DNA of 64,000 nucleotides from Aminobacterium sp. MB27-C1. Its GTDB lineage: Bacteria > Synergistota > Synergistia > Synergistales > Aminobacteriaceae. The notes below the pieces were generated by a model. It ran no database searches and was not told the origin of the DNA. It saw only the letters and a program-made list of their open reading frames with translations. Shown here piece after piece: positions 54,475 to 64,000 of this stretch. Position numbers and translations under genes: made by a program. The stretch lies in contig NZ_CP133089.1 of assembly GCF_030908405.1 (NCBI RefSeq), positions 1,116,001 through 1,180,000 of the forward strand, given 5' to 3'. Position 1 is the first letter of the stretch. Each line of letters starts with the position of its first letter.

Positions 54475-56292
54475 ATGAACAAACTATCAAAATATCTTAC
54501 ACTTTTTTTTCTCTTTTTTGCATCGTTCTTTTTTTTATCTTTACCAGCTTCTGCACTTACCACGGCTAAACGCCAGGAAGCGGAAAAATATTTTTTTGAT
54601 GCATATCTATCCTATGTGCATTCAGACTATTGGAAGTCATGTATCGCCCTTGATAAAGCCTTAAATTTAAACACATATATGGTTGATTACTATTTCCTTA
54701 AGGGATTAAATCTTCAGCGAATGGGTCTTCTCGAAGAAGCAAAACGCTCTTTTCGTTACTATCTTGAAGTAAGACCTCAAGATCAAGTTGCACATCGGCT
54801 TGTTGAAGACATTACGAATGAAACAAAATACCTCGAAACGTACCTAAATGGGAAACATGAAGAAAATCAGTGGATTATTACTTCTCAAAATATAAAAGAG
54901 TCTTTCAATCTTCCTGTCTTTGAGATTTTAAATATAAAAGGTCTTGGAAAAACAATATCTTTTAACAACACTATCCTATTGACTGATCAAATAGGTAACA
55001 CTCTATCAATAGTAAACGTATCTAATGGGACAAAAGAATCTGTATCTTTGGATGAACCCGTTACATCATTATTTGCTACCCCTGACTCTTTTTTAGTTTT
55101 TAGTCGTAAGGGGGAAATTGATCAAATTACACGCAACAATAATGAAATAAAAGTTAACAAAGTTTATCAATTGTCACATATGATATCTGATGCTACTTGG
55201 ATTTCTGAAAGGGAAATTGCAATTACAGATGCAAGTAACCGTCAAATTATCTTTTTAAGCTATCCTGACTTTAAAATAAGAAAGACGTGGCAACCTTCTT
55301 TAGAGGGCCTTTTTGAGCCTGTTGCCATTGACGTTTATGGACAATTCTTAGCTATAGCAGATAGAAATAATGAGCGCATTATCATATATAATACTGAAAC
55401 AGGTGAAAATACCTGCTTTTCATCACGCCAGCCTCGAGATATTCAGTGGGGCATTGATGGAAGTCTGTTTGTCATATCTGATGAAGGTCAATTATCCAAT
55501 AACATTATTGATTTTAATCGTCTCGACCTTTCCCAAGCAACAGAATGTGGAATTTTCCCTGGAGCATGGACCTTATTCAGAATGAGAGATAAAATTGGTA
55601 TACTTGACGTTGCCGGTTATTCATATTGGGAAACATATCCGGTGCCTCTTGTTTCTGCTGCTTCTGGCTTTTTCTCTGTTTCGCACCCTGATGTCCTTCA
55701 AAGCGATGACTCTACCGTGTTAACCCTACAGGGAACATTCTTGACGCCCTTTACCAGTTATGTAAAAAACAATGTATTTGTCGCTTCTGCTATTTGGAAT
55801 GAGCAGACATTAAAACCGGTAGTCTCATATCCACTTCCTGTAGAATATGACAATATAGCAATGATTGAAGCTCCCTTGGAGCAAGACCTCGATCAAAAAT
55901 TGAATTTAATCTGGAATGATAAAAAACCTTTCCTTCGACATATTGTAGTATCGAATGCTTTTACTCTCTCTAAAGAGGATGCTTTAACACTTACATCTTT
56001 CTGCATACATAATGGCGTTACTCTTTCTTTCTTTATCTCCGATAAAAATGCAACTTTATGGATGGAGCGCGCCGCTAGCTTGACAGGTGGAATAGTAGCG
56101 CCTTCTTTGGAACTTGCACAAAGTTTTGAACCTCAAAACGATTTTCTTCAATTATCGCTAGTCTTACCACAGAGTCCGGAAATATCTGGATATCCTGATC
56201 AATCGATGCTTGCTCTTTATATGGATGTCGGCTTACTGCAAACTCGAGATTGGTTACCGCTTTGTCCAAATTTAATTCAAAATAAAAAATAA
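54475..56292 (+). CDS. Secreted TPR plus beta-propeller-like protein, unknown function
   Basis: 605 residues. Signal peptide (YLTLFFLFFASFFFLSLPASA). Residues about 30-115 form two or three TPR helices (AEKYFFDAYLSYVHSDYWKS, LKGLNLQRMGLLEEAKRSFRYYLEVRP by position). Residues about 140-370 show repeated short strands with NHL/propeller character (FLAIADRNNERIIIYNTETG, by position near 303). The last 130 residues resemble the end of a von Willebrand A-like domain (ITLSFFI-type strand and AASLTGG) but no MIDAS motif is visible. Probably an envelope protein that makes protein contacts. With the two-helix gene before it, it may form a membrane-linked pair. I do not recognise a named family. Confidence 0.7.
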   Translation: MNKLSKYLTLFFLFFASFFFLSLPASALTTAKRQEAEKYFFDAYLSYVHSDYWKSCIALDKALNLNTYMVDYYFLKGLNLQRMGLLEEAKRSFRYYLEVRPQDQVAHRLVEDITNETKYLETYLNGKHEENQWIITSQNIKESFNLPVFEILNIKGLGKTISFNNTILLTDQIGNTLSIVNVSNGTKESVSLDEPVTSLFATPDSFLVFSRKGEIDQITRNNNEIKVNKVYQLSHMISDATWISEREIAITDASNRQIIFLSYPDFKIRKTWQPSLEGLFEPVAIDVYGQFLAIADRNNERIIIYNTETGENTCFSSRQPRDIQWGIDGSLFVISDEGQLSNNIIDFNRLDLSQATECGIFPGAWTLFRMRDKIGILDVAGYSYWETYPVPLVSAASGFFSVSHPDVLQSDDSTVLTLQGTFLTPFTSYVKNNVFVASAIWNEQTLKPVVSYPLPVEYDNIAMIEAPLEQDLDQKLNLIWNDKKPFLRHIVVSNAFTLSKEDALTLTSFCIHNGVTLSFFISDKNATLWMERAASLTGGIVAPSLELAQSFEPQNDFLQLSLVLPQSPEISGYPDQSMLALYMDVGLLQTRDWLPLCPNLIQNKK

Positions 56293-56352
56293 GAACCGTA
56301 AAGGAATAAGCTTTTCGGGAGAGAGATTTTTATTTATGGGAGGCGAGTTATC

Positions 56353-58038
56353 GTGACTGATGATAAGAAAAATATCCCCGAAATAATGGAACAAAGAAAA
56401 AAATATGAAGCAAAAGTAGAAAAAGTATTGGAAAAACGGCCAGAACGCCGAAAGGAATTCCACACAGGTGGAAATTTACATTTGAAGAGGGTTTATGACC
56501 CCTCTGATCTTAAAGATTTTAACTATGTACAAGATCTCAACTATCCTGGCGAATATCCTTTTACACGAGGTGTTCAGCCCACGTTATACCGAGGACGCCT
56601 TTGGACAATGCGTCAGTATGCCGGTTTTGGAAATGCTGAAGAATCAAATGAAAGATATCGGTATCTTCTTTCACAGGGAACAACAGGACTTTCAGTAGCT
56701 TTTGATTTGCCCACACAGATCGGCTATGATTCTGACCATCCTATGGCTCAGGGAGAATGCGGAAAAGTAGGAGTGGCCATTGATAGCCTTGCCGATATGG
56801 AAGTTTTATTCAATGAAATTCCTTTAGACAAAGTGTCTACTTCCATGACAATCAACGCTCCAGCAAGCGTGCTTCTTGCTATGTATATTTGCGTTGGGGA
56901 AAAACAAGGAGTTCCTGCAAACCAATTAGCTGGAACCATTCAAAATGATATTTTGAAGGAGTATATAGCTAGAGGAACATATATATTCCCACCTAAGCCA
57001 TCCATGCGTCTTATTACGGACATCTTCGAATTCTGCAGTAAAAATGTTCCTAAATGGAATACTATTTCAATTTCCGGGTATCACATCCGAGAAGCAGGTA
57101 GTACAGCAGCACAAGAAATAGCCTTTACGTTGGCAGACGGTATTGCCTATGTTGAGGCAGCAAAGAAAAAGGGACTTGATCCTAACGTATTCGGAAAACG
57201 TCTTTCCTTCTTCTTCAACGCTCATAATGATTTCCTCGAAGAAGTGGCAAAATACCGAGCTGCACGGAGAATGTGGGCTCAAATTATGAAAGAACGTTTT
57301 GGCGTTACTGATCAAAAAGCTCAGACCCTTCGTTTCCATACTCAAACAGGTGGGTCAACCCTTACAGCACAACAGCCCGAAAACAACATAGTACGAGTAA
57401 CGTTACAGGCTCTTGCTGCAGTATTAGGTGGTACCCAGTCGCTACATACCAATAGTATGGATGAAGCATTGGCACTGCCCTCTGAAAAGAGCGTAGGCAT
57501 AGCATTGAAAACACAGCAAATCATTGCCTATGAATCAGGCGTGGCCAATACTATTGATCCTCTTGCAGGCAGCTATGTCATTGAAAGTCTGACAAATGAA
57601 ATTCAACAGAAAGCTGAAGAATATATTAATCAAATTGATGATATGGGTGGAATGCTTGTTGCCATAGAAAAAGGATATGTGCAAAAACATATACAGGATG
57701 CAGCATATGCATATCAAAGAGCTATCGAAACAAACGACGCTATTGTCGTAGGTGTAAACAAGTTCCAGATTGAAGAAAACAACAAAGATATGAAACTTCT
57801 CAAAGTCGACGAAACTGTGGGAGAGCGCCAAATTAAAAATCTGAAGAAAATGAAAGAAAATCGCGATAATATCAAAGTTCATGACACATTAGAAGCTATA
57901 CGTAAAGCCGCACGCGATGAATCTCAAAATATGATGCCCCTTATTATTGATGCTGTTCGAAATTATGCTACTGAGGGTGAAATTTGCGGGATTCTGAGGG
58001 AAGAATTTGGAGAATATACGGAAAATATCATTTTGTAA
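56353..58038 (+). CDS. Methylmalonyl-CoA mutase, large catalytic subunit (split form)
   Basis: 561 residues from GTG 56353 (GGGAGGCG upstream). The catalytic TIM barrel without the B12 domain, as in split mutases. Seen: [30 protein letters not shown] (the substrate-entry loop with the conserved Tyr and Arg, by position near 65-95), [33 protein letters not shown], and [16 protein letters not shown]. It interconverts succinyl-CoA and (R)-methylmalonyl-CoA. Its partner, the B12-binding subunit, is encoded next and MeaB after that. A shared operon with the mmd sodium pump means the succinate-to-propionate direction. Confidence 0.96.
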   Translation: MTDDKKNIPEIMEQRKKYEAKVEKVLEKRPERRKEFHTGGNLHLKRVYDPSDLKDFNYVQDLNYPGEYPFTRGVQPTLYRGRLWTMRQYAGFGNAEESNERYRYLLSQGTTGLSVAFDLPTQIGYDSDHPMAQGECGKVGVAIDSLADMEVLFNEIPLDKVSTSMTINAPASVLLAMYICVGEKQGVPANQLAGTIQNDILKEYIARGTYIFPPKPSMRLITDIFEFCSKNVPKWNTISISGYHIREAGSTAAQEIAFTLADGIAYVEAAKKKGLDPNVFGKRLSFFFNAHNDFLEEVAKYRAARRMWAQIMKERFGVTDQKAQTLRFHTQTGGSTLTAQQPENNIVRVTLQALAAVLGGTQSLHTNSMDEALALPSEKSVGIALKTQQIIAYESGVANTIDPLAGSYVIESLTNEIQQKAEEYINQIDDMGGMLVAIEKGYVQKHIQDAAYAYQRAIETNDAIVVGVNKFQIEENNKDMKLLKVDETVGERQIKNLKKMKENRDNIKVHDTLEAIRKAARDESQNMMPLIIDAVRNYATEGEICGILREEFGEYTENIIL

Positions 58039-58053
58039 CTGGAGGAATGAGTT

Positions 58054-58473
58054 ATGGCTGAGAAAAAAATCCGAGTTGTAATAGCAAAACCAGGCCTTGA
58101 TGGTCATGATAGGGGCGCAAAAGTAGTTGCAAGAGCCCTTCGTGATGCCGGCATGGAAGTTATCTATACAGGCCTCCGCCAAACCCCTGAACAGATTGTC
58201 GATACGGCAATCCAGGAAGACGCTGACGCTATAGGTATTAGCATTCTCTCAGGAGCACATAGTTTCTATTTCTCAAAGATTATTAGCCTCTTAAAAGATA
58301 ATAACGCTAGTGACATTATTGTTTTTGGAGGAGGCGTCATACCTGAAAGTGATATCCCATCTCTTTTGGAAATGGGGGCCGGAGCAATTTTTGGACCTGG
58401 CACTCCAACTTCTGTGTGTGCTAAATGGCTTGAAAAAGCTGTAGCTGAAAAAAGGCAGAAAGAGACTGTTTAG
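58054..58473 (+). CDS. Methylmalonyl-CoA mutase, B12-binding subunit
   Basis: 139 residues. The lower-ligand motif DGHDRG (DxHxxG, residues near 15-20) holds the cobalt-binding histidine; ISILSGAH and VFGGGVIP are the other cobalamin-domain motifs. Works with the large subunit at 56353. GGAGGAATG site; 15-base gap before it and 2 bases after it. Confidence 0.96.
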   Translation: MAEKKIRVVIAKPGLDGHDRGAKVVARALRDAGMEVIYTGLRQTPEQIVDTAIQEDADAIGISILSGAHSFYFSKIISLLKDNNASDIIVFGGGVIPESDIPSLLEMGAGAIFGPGTPTSVCAKWLEKAVAEKRQKETV

Positions 58474-58475
58474 CT

Positions 58476-59420
58476 GTGAGCTTGCTTGCAGAAAAAGCTT
58501 TACATGGTGATATCAGGGCTTTAGCCAGAATAATCTCTCTCGTTGAAAACGAAGCACCAGAAACCGAAGAGATTATGAAGTATCTATATCCCCATACAGG
58601 CAAGGCGCTTGTCATAGGGATAACGGGCAGTCCAGGTGCAGGGAAAAGCACTTTAGTTGACAAACTAATATCCGAATTTAGGAAAAAGGACAAGTCAGTT
58701 GGAATTATTGCAGTTGATCCATCAAGTCCCTTTAGCGGGGGAGCCATACTTGCAGACCGAATTCGTATGCAACGCCATGCCAATGATAAAGATGTTTTTA
58801 TCCGCAGCATGGGAACACGTGGTTCTCTTGGTGGTGTCAGCCGCAGTACAAGGGAAGCTGTTAAAATTCTTGATGCCTGTGGGAAAGATGTTATTCTGAT
58901 AGAAACAGTAGGTGTGGGACAATCAGAAATAGACATCGTCAAATTGGCAGATACTGTTTGTTTGGTACTTGTCCCCGGCATGGGTGATGATATTCAAATT
59001 ATGAAAGCTGGCATTATGGAGATTGCTGATGTTTTTGTCGTTAATAAAGCAGATCGGCCAGGTGCCGAAAAGATAGTGGCAGAAGTCAAACTTATGCTTG
59101 ATCTTATTGGTAAAACAGCGTGGTACCCACCTATCAATATGACCGTAGCTGAAAAGGGAGACGGGGTAGCTGAACTTGTAGAAGGCATCGAAAAACATCA
59201 CGAATTCCTTAAAGAGAGTGCTCAAGGCTTAAGAAAACAAAAAAACAAAGTGGTTGAAGAAGTAAGAGAAATCCTCAGTCGTGATATTGCTAAAAAAGTT
59301 GAAAAAGCCTGGCAAAACCAAGGGACTAATGAACACATCGAAGCCATACTTGAAAAAGAGACAGACCCCTATACCGTTGCACATGCAATATTACACGACG
59401 TTGTAAAAAATGAAGGATAG
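58476..59420 (+). CDS. meaB: MeaB/ArgK-type GTPase, mutase chaperone
   Basis: 314 residues from GTG 58476. G1 GITGSPGAGKSTLVDKL, VDPSSPFSGGAILADRIRM (by position near 70-88), RSMGTRGSLGG, G3-like ETVGVGQSE, G4 NKADRPGA. It loads and guards the adenosylcobalamin cofactor of methylmalonyl-CoA mutase. Third gene of the propionate operon; the GC-rich mmd genes begin 23 bases later. Confidence 0.95.
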   Translation: MSLLAEKALHGDIRALARIISLVENEAPETEEIMKYLYPHTGKALVIGITGSPGAGKSTLVDKLISEFRKKDKSVGIIAVDPSSPFSGGAILADRIRMQRHANDKDVFIRSMGTRGSLGGVSRSTREAVKILDACGKDVILIETVGVGQSEIDIVKLADTVCLVLVPGMGDDIQIMKAGIMEIADVFVVNKADRPGAEKIVAEVKLMLDLIGKTAWYPPINMTVAEKGDGVAELVEGIEKHHEFLKESAQGLRKQKNKVVEEVREILSRDIAKKVEKAWQNQGTNEHIEAILEKETDPYTVAHAILHDVVKNEG

Positions 59421-59443
59421 AAAGAGAGGGGGCAACTAGAGTT

Positions 59444-61003
59444 ATGACGAATCGGAGTATCGAAGAACTTTGTGCAGAATTGGATCGCAAGCGCGCCGAG
59501 GCCCAGCAGGGCGGTGGAGCGAAGGCCATAGAGAAGCAGCGATCGAAGGGGAAGGGGACAGCGCGCGATCGTATCGCGCAGCTTCTTGATGAAGGGACCT
59601 TTATCGAACTCGACGAGCTGGTCACCCATCGTTGCCATCGTTTTGGTCTTGAGAGCAACACCATCCCTGGTGATGGCGTTGTGACGGGCTATGGAGAGAT
59701 TGACGGTCGTCGAGTCTATGTCTTCAGCCAGGACTTCACCGTCCTTGGAGGCAGTCTCGGCGAGAAACATGCAGACAAGATCTGCAAGGTTATGGATCTG
59801 GCCGTGAAGAACGGCTCGCCCGTCATCGGCATCAACGATAGCGGCGGAGCGAGGATTCAGGAAGCGGTAGACGCACTGAACGGTTACGGGAAGATTTTCT
59901 ACAGGAACACCATAGCGAGCGGCGTCGTTCCCCAGCTGTCGATCATCATGGGTCCCACGGCAGGCGGAGCGGTCTACAGCCCAGCATTGACAGACTACAT
60001 TTTCATGGTGGAGAAGACGGGGATCATGCACATAACAGGTCCGGCAGTCATCAAGGCGGTGACGGGCGAGGAAGTCAGCAGCGAATCTCTCGGCGGAGCG
60101 CTGACCCACAACGCGAAGAGCGGCAACGCCCACTTCATGGCGAAGAGTGAAGTCGAGTGCTTCTCTCAGGTGAAGAAGTTGTTGAGCTATCTTCCCAGCA
60201 ACAACGTGGACAACGCCCCGTGGAAAGAGACGAACGACAATCCCAATCGTCTTGTGCCGGAACTTCGCAACGTAGTTCCCACCAATCCGAACAAGGGATA
60301 TCGAGTTCACGACGTCATCGAGAAAGTGGTTGACGACGGAGACTTTTTTGAAGTACAGCCTTTATGGGCCAAGAACATGGTCACAGGCTACGGTCGCGTC
60401 GGTGGCGAAGTGATAGGCATCATCGCCAATCAGGCGGCCAACATGGCCGGTTGCCTCGACATAGACGCCTCAGACAAGGCGAGCCGTTTCATTCGGCATT
60501 GTGACGCCTTCAACATTCCCATCGTCACCTTTGTAGACGTTCCAGGATACCTTCCCGGCACGGAGCAGGAGTGGGGTGGCATCATCCGTCACGGAGCGAA
60601 GCTTCTCTATGCCTACAGCGAAGCCACCGTTCCCATGATCACGGTGGTATTGCGAAAGGCCTACGGCGGTGCCTATCTCGGCATGTGCTCCAAATCGTTG
60701 GGAGCCGACATGGTTCTGGCCTGGCCCCAGTCGGAGATTGCCGTAATGGGAGCGGAAGGAGCAGCGAACATCGTGTTCCGCAAAGAGATCGAAAAGGCGG
60801 AAGACCAGGTTGCGGAGCGGAACAAGAAGATAGAGGAGTACAGAGAGGCCTTTGCCAACCCCTACGTGGCGGCGGAGCGAGGCTACGTGGATCGGGTCAT
60901 ATTGCCGGAAGAGACACGCCGCGAGATCTACCTGGCATTACAGGGAACGGCGAACAAGCGCGAACTTCGACCGAGACGCAAGCACGGCGTCATGCCCCAT
61001 TAG
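59444..61003 (+). CDS. mmdA: Methylmalonyl-CoA decarboxylase alpha subunit (carboxyltransferase)
   Basis: 519 residues. Two crotonase-like halves of the acyl-CoA carboxyltransferase family: GDGVVTGYGEIDGR, GINDSGGARIQEAVDALNGYG, PTAGGAVYSPALTDYI, HDVIEKVVDDGDFFEVQP, FVDVPGYLPGTEQE, RKAYGGAYLGMCSK. It moves the carboxyl group of (S)-methylmalonyl-CoA to biotin on MmdC. The same fold occurs in propionyl-CoA carboxylase beta, but the sodium-pump subunit MmdB downstream and the absence of biotin carboxylase favour the decarboxylase. From this gene on, GC content jumps: a hand count gives 37 of 60 G+C at 60721-60780 against 24 of 60 at 57721-57780 in the mutase gene. Strong ribosome site GAGGGGG. 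Confidence 0.94.
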   Translation: MTNRSIEELCAELDRKRAEAQQGGGAKAIEKQRSKGKGTARDRIAQLLDEGTFIELDELVTHRCHRFGLESNTIPGDGVVTGYGEIDGRRVYVFSQDFTVLGGSLGEKHADKICKVMDLAVKNGSPVIGINDSGGARIQEAVDALNGYGKIFYRNTIASGVVPQLSIIMGPTAGGAVYSPALTDYIFMVEKTGIMHITGPAVIKAVTGEEVSSESLGGALTHNAKSGNAHFMAKSEVECFSQVKKLLSYLPSNNVDNAPWKETNDNPNRLVPELRNVVPTNPNKGYRVHDVIEKVVDDGDFFEVQPLWAKNMVTGYGRVGGEVIGIIANQAANMAGCLDIDASDKASRFIRHCDAFNIPIVTFVDVPGYLPGTEQEWGGIIRHGAKLLYAYSEATVPMITVVLRKAYGGAYLGMCSKSLGADMVLAWPQSEIAVMGAEGAANIVFRKEIEKAEDQVAERNKKIEEYREAFANPYVAAERGYVDRVILPEETRREIYLALQGTANKRELRPRRKHGVMPH

Positions 61004-61024
61004 TGCGAGGAAGGGGCGATAGCA

Positions 61025-61468
61025 GTGACAGATCTTCATACCTATTTTGAGACGGGAATAGGCGGGGCGATCACCTTGGCGCTCATAGCCTTTTCCACGG
61101 TTTTTCTGGTTTTGGGAGGGCTGACGGCCATCATCTATGCCATCAAGTATTTTGGTGGTGTGAAGGCGAGCCCGACGGCACCGAAGGGGAATGGCGGCAC
61201 GCCTCCGGCACCTGCAGCGAAGCCTGCATCAGCGCCTGTGGCAGCGCCAGTATCGGTACCGTCGGCATCAGGAGACCAGAAACGTCTTATAGCCGTTATC
61301 ACAGCGGCGTTAGTGGAAGCAACGGGCCGGCCCTGCCGCATCACGAGCATCGAAGCGACAGGTACCACATCATCGAAGAGACGTGGTCCACGGGTGAGCC
61401 TGTGGAGATCGAGCGCCATCATGGAAGGGCTCGAAAGCTTAAACAACCAGACCTGGTCAGGTCGGTAA
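61025..61468 (+). CDS. mmdD: Methylmalonyl-CoA decarboxylase delta subunit (OadG family)
   Basis: 147 residues from GTG 61025. One N-terminal membrane helix (GGAITLALIAFSTVFLVLGGL by position 13-35), then an alanine/proline-rich linker (residues about 58-82) and a basic C-terminal segment. OadG/MmdD subunits assemble the decarboxylase complex by holding the alpha subunit to the membrane pump. Here the soluble part is longer than the minimal OadG. Order A-D-C-B is that of known Mmd operons. Confidence 0.85.
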   Translation: MTDLHTYFETGIGGAITLALIAFSTVFLVLGGLTAIIYAIKYFGGVKASPTAPKGNGGTPPAPAAKPASAPVAAPVSVPSASGDQKRLIAVITAALVEATGRPCRITSIEATGTTSSKRRGPRVSLWRSSAIMEGLESLNNQTWSGR

Positions 61469-61504
61469 AGACAACGACAACACAGCAGTGTGGAGGGGAA
61501 AAGA

Positions 61505-61930
61505 ATGAGCAAACTCTATAAAGTGACAGTGGACGGAACAAGCTACAACGTAGAAGTGGAAGAACTCGGCAGTGGAGCGCCCGTAACCGCTCCTGTGGCA
61601 CCGGCGGCAGCGCCAGTTCAGGCGGCAGTACCAGCACCAGCGCCGGCACCAACACCGGCCCCCGCACCGGCAGCAGCTCCTGCTCCGGCACCAGTTGCAG
61701 AAGCGCCCGTAGCTGGGGGGGAAGTAGTGTCAGCCCCCATGCCTGGCAAGATCCTTCGTGTAAGTGTCAGCGTCGGCGCGACAGTCAATGCTGGAGACGT
61801 GCTTCTTATTCTCGAAGCCATGAAGATGGAGAATGAGATATCCGCCCCGTCTGCCGGTACGGTGAAAGAGATCCGGGCACGGGAAGGGGACAGCGTCAAT
61901 TCCGGAGACGCCCTGGTAGTCCTCGGCTAA
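61505..61930 (+). CDS. mmdC: Methylmalonyl-CoA decarboxylase gamma subunit (biotin carrier)
   Basis: 141 residues from ATG 61505 (GGAGGGG upstream; the longer frame uses a GTG inside the ribosome site). N-terminal TVDGTSYNVEVEEL, then a long Ala-Pro linker (residues about 25-65), then the biotinyl domain with the biotinylated lysine in EAMKMEN (near residue 107). It carries the carboxyl group from MmdA to MmdB, where it is decarboxylated. Confidence 0.95.
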   Translation: MSKLYKVTVDGTSYNVEVEELGSGAPVTAPVAPAAAPVQAAVPAPAPAPTPAPAPAAAPAPAPVAEAPVAGGEVVSAPMPGKILRVSVSVGATVNAGDVLLILEAMKMENEISAPSAGTVKEIRAREGDSVNSGDALVVLG

Positions 61931-61951
61931 GCCGAAGGGAGACAGGCGATT

Positions 61952-63073
61952 ATGGAAGTCTATCTAAACTCACTGGGAACGATCCTTCGATCCTCGGGAT
62001 TCTCGGGACTCACGTGGGGCAACGTCATCATGTTGGGGGTGGCCTTTGTTATGCTCTATCTGGCCATCGTGAAGGGGTTTGAACCCCTCTTGCTGGTCCC
62101 CATCGGATTCGGCTGCCTGCTGGTGAACCTTCCCCTCTCGGGAATCATGGACGACGGAGGCTTTTTGCGGTATATCTTTTTCGGAACGGAACATGAGATC
62201 TATCCGGTCATTATCTTTATGGGGATAGGGGCCTTGACGGACTTTGCGCCCCTTCTGGCCAATCCCATCACCTTCCTGCTCGGAGCAGCCGCACAGCTGG
62301 GCGTATTCATCGCCCTCTTCGGAGCGCTGCTCATGGGCTTCAACGTGAAGGAGGCGGCATCCATCGCCATCATTGGCGGAGCGGACGGCCCGACGAGCAT
62401 CTACCTGACGGTGAAGCTGGCTCCCCAGATTCTGGGAGCGGTGGCCGTTGCGGCGTACAGCTACATGTCGCTGGTGCCGCTCATCCAGCCGCCGGTAATC
62501 AAGCTCTTCACCAGCAAGGCTGACCGGGCTATCCGTATGGATCAGCTTCGACCAGTCTCCAAGCTGGAGCGGGTGCTCTTTCCCATCGTGTGTACTGTCT
62601 CTGCGGGATTGCTTCTCCCGTCATCGGTGCCTCTGATCGGTATCCTCATGTTCGGAAACCTGTTGCGTGAATGCGGCGTGACAGAACGACTGAGCCAGGC
62701 GGCACAGAACGAGATTCTCAACGCCACCACCATCTTCCTGGGCTTGTCAGTAGGTGCAACCATGAGCGCAGAATACTTCCTCACCTGGGGAACGATCAAG
62801 ATCATTGTTCTGGGACTCGTTGCCTTCATCTGCAGCACAGCTGGCGGCGTTTTGCTGGGGCAGGTCATGAAAGTGGTAAGCGGCGGGAAGATCAACCCCA
62901 TGATCGGAGCGGCTGGAGTCTCTGCCGTTCCCATGGCGGCACGAGTGGTACAGCGAATGTGTCAGAAAGAGAATCCTGGCAACTTCCTGCTTATGCACGC
63001 TATGGGACCCAACGTGGCTGGTGTTATCGGCACTGCCGTCGCTGCGTCCGTTATGCTTACCCTCTTGAGCTAA
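61952..63073 (+). CDS. mmdB: Methylmalonyl-CoA decarboxylase beta subunit (sodium pump)
   Basis: 373 residues, nine or so membrane helices. Signatures of OadB/MmdB: IIGGADGPTSIYLTVKLAP (with the Asp essential for sodium transport, near residue 148), MFGNLLRECGVTERLS, LGLSVGATM, GGKINPMIGAAGVSAVPMAARV (by position near 311-332), and HAMGPNVAGVIGTAVAA at the end. It decarboxylates carboxybiotin and exports sodium, saving energy from propionate formation. Last gene of the GC-rich block; a strong terminator follows. Confidence 0.96.
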   Translation: MEVYLNSLGTILRSSGFSGLTWGNVIMLGVAFVMLYLAIVKGFEPLLLVPIGFGCLLVNLPLSGIMDDGGFLRYIFFGTEHEIYPVIIFMGIGALTDFAPLLANPITFLLGAAAQLGVFIALFGALLMGFNVKEAASIAIIGGADGPTSIYLTVKLAPQILGAVAVAAYSYMSLVPLIQPPVIKLFTSKADRAIRMDQLRPVSKLERVLFPIVCTVSAGLLLPSSVPLIGILMFGNLLRECGVTERLSQAAQNEILNATTIFLGLSVGATMSAEYFLTWGTIKIIVLGLVAFICSTAGGVLLGQVMKVVSGGKINPMIGAAGVSAVPMAARVVQRMCQKENPGNFLLMHAMGPNVAGVIGTAVAASVMLTLLS

Positions 63074-63108
63074 AAATGTTTTATTCTGAAAAAGGAAGGG
63101 TATAAAAT

Positions 63109-64000
<892 letters not shown>

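Noticed and set aside
59369-60310. Long open frame (313 codons) on the minus strand opposite mmdA
   Set aside because: A shadow of the GC-rich mmdA gene: the plus-strand protein has every family motif, while the minus-strand product has none and no ribosome site.
60571-61050. 159-codon plus-strand frame overlapping the end of mmdA in another frame
   Set aside because: Arginine- and glycine-rich translation typical of an out-of-frame reading of GC-rich coding sequence.
61619-61715. Repetitive Ala-Pro codons in mmdC that look like a tandem DNA repeat
   Set aside because: This is the flexible linker normal for biotin carrier proteins, not a mobile or regulatory repeat.

Overview
The window reads as chromosome of an anaerobic, amino-acid- or peptide-fermenting bacterium. 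My best guess is a member of the Synergistota (Aminobacterium-like). This is an inference from gene content: a TAXI-type TRAP transporter, a 'poly-gamma-glutamate system' protein set, a split B12-dependent methylmalonyl-CoA mutase next to a biotin-dependent sodium-pumping decarboxylase, two molybdenum hydroxylases, and overall moderate-to-low GC. No rRNA, intact tRNA, CRISPR array or insertion sequence was seen.

Region 1 (1-8042) looks like the end of an integrated island. It holds a very large SF2 helicase with a C-terminal DUF1998-type cysteine motif (its 5' end lies outside the window), about 550 bases of broken sequence, and decayed copies of an MrfB/YprB-like exonuclease and an MrfA/YprA-like helicase. 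It ends at an orphan 3' end of a tRNA (T-arm, acceptor strand, CCA), as expected for an attachment-site scar.

Region 2 (8043-29735) is mostly transport and stress genes. It has a TAXI TRAP pair (minus strand), a MarR regulator with an ArsP-like permease, an arsR-arsC-acr3 arsenic operon (minus), and a six-gene minus-strand operon: DUF6305-like secreted protein, DctM-like permease, an unlisted 58-residue membrane protein, a membrane-anchored aspartoacylase-like zinc hydrolase, a secreted C69 peptidase and a poly-gamma-glutamate system protein. A divergent iron/polyamine-type ABC transporter, a LysR regulator, an agmatinase-family enzyme and a LemA/DUF2207 pair follow.

Region 3 (29845-41347) is one long plus-strand operon for molybdenum-hydroxylase catabolism: a MobA-like nucleotidyltransferase fused to an HD domain, XdhC, a three-subunit hydroxylase, an SsnA-like amidohydrolase, a dihydroorotate-dehydrogenase-fold protein that lacks the usual active-site cysteine, and a second hydroxylase whose FeS and FAD parts are fused. 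The likely substrates are purines or related N-heterocycles.

Region 4 (41367-56292) is housekeeping: a cold-shock gene, then tig-clpP-clpX-lon-engB-valS-folC-pgeF and a Gfo/Idh/MocA oxidoreductase, followed by two lineage-type genes of unknown function (a two-helix membrane protein and a secreted TPR/propeller protein).

Region 5 (56353-64000) encodes propionate formation: the split methylmalonyl-CoA mutase, its MeaB chaperone and the MmdA-D-C-B sodium pump. The four mmd genes are sharply more GC-rich than everything around them. The window ends inside a fused ribose-5-phosphate isomerase B / uracil phosphoribosyltransferase gene.
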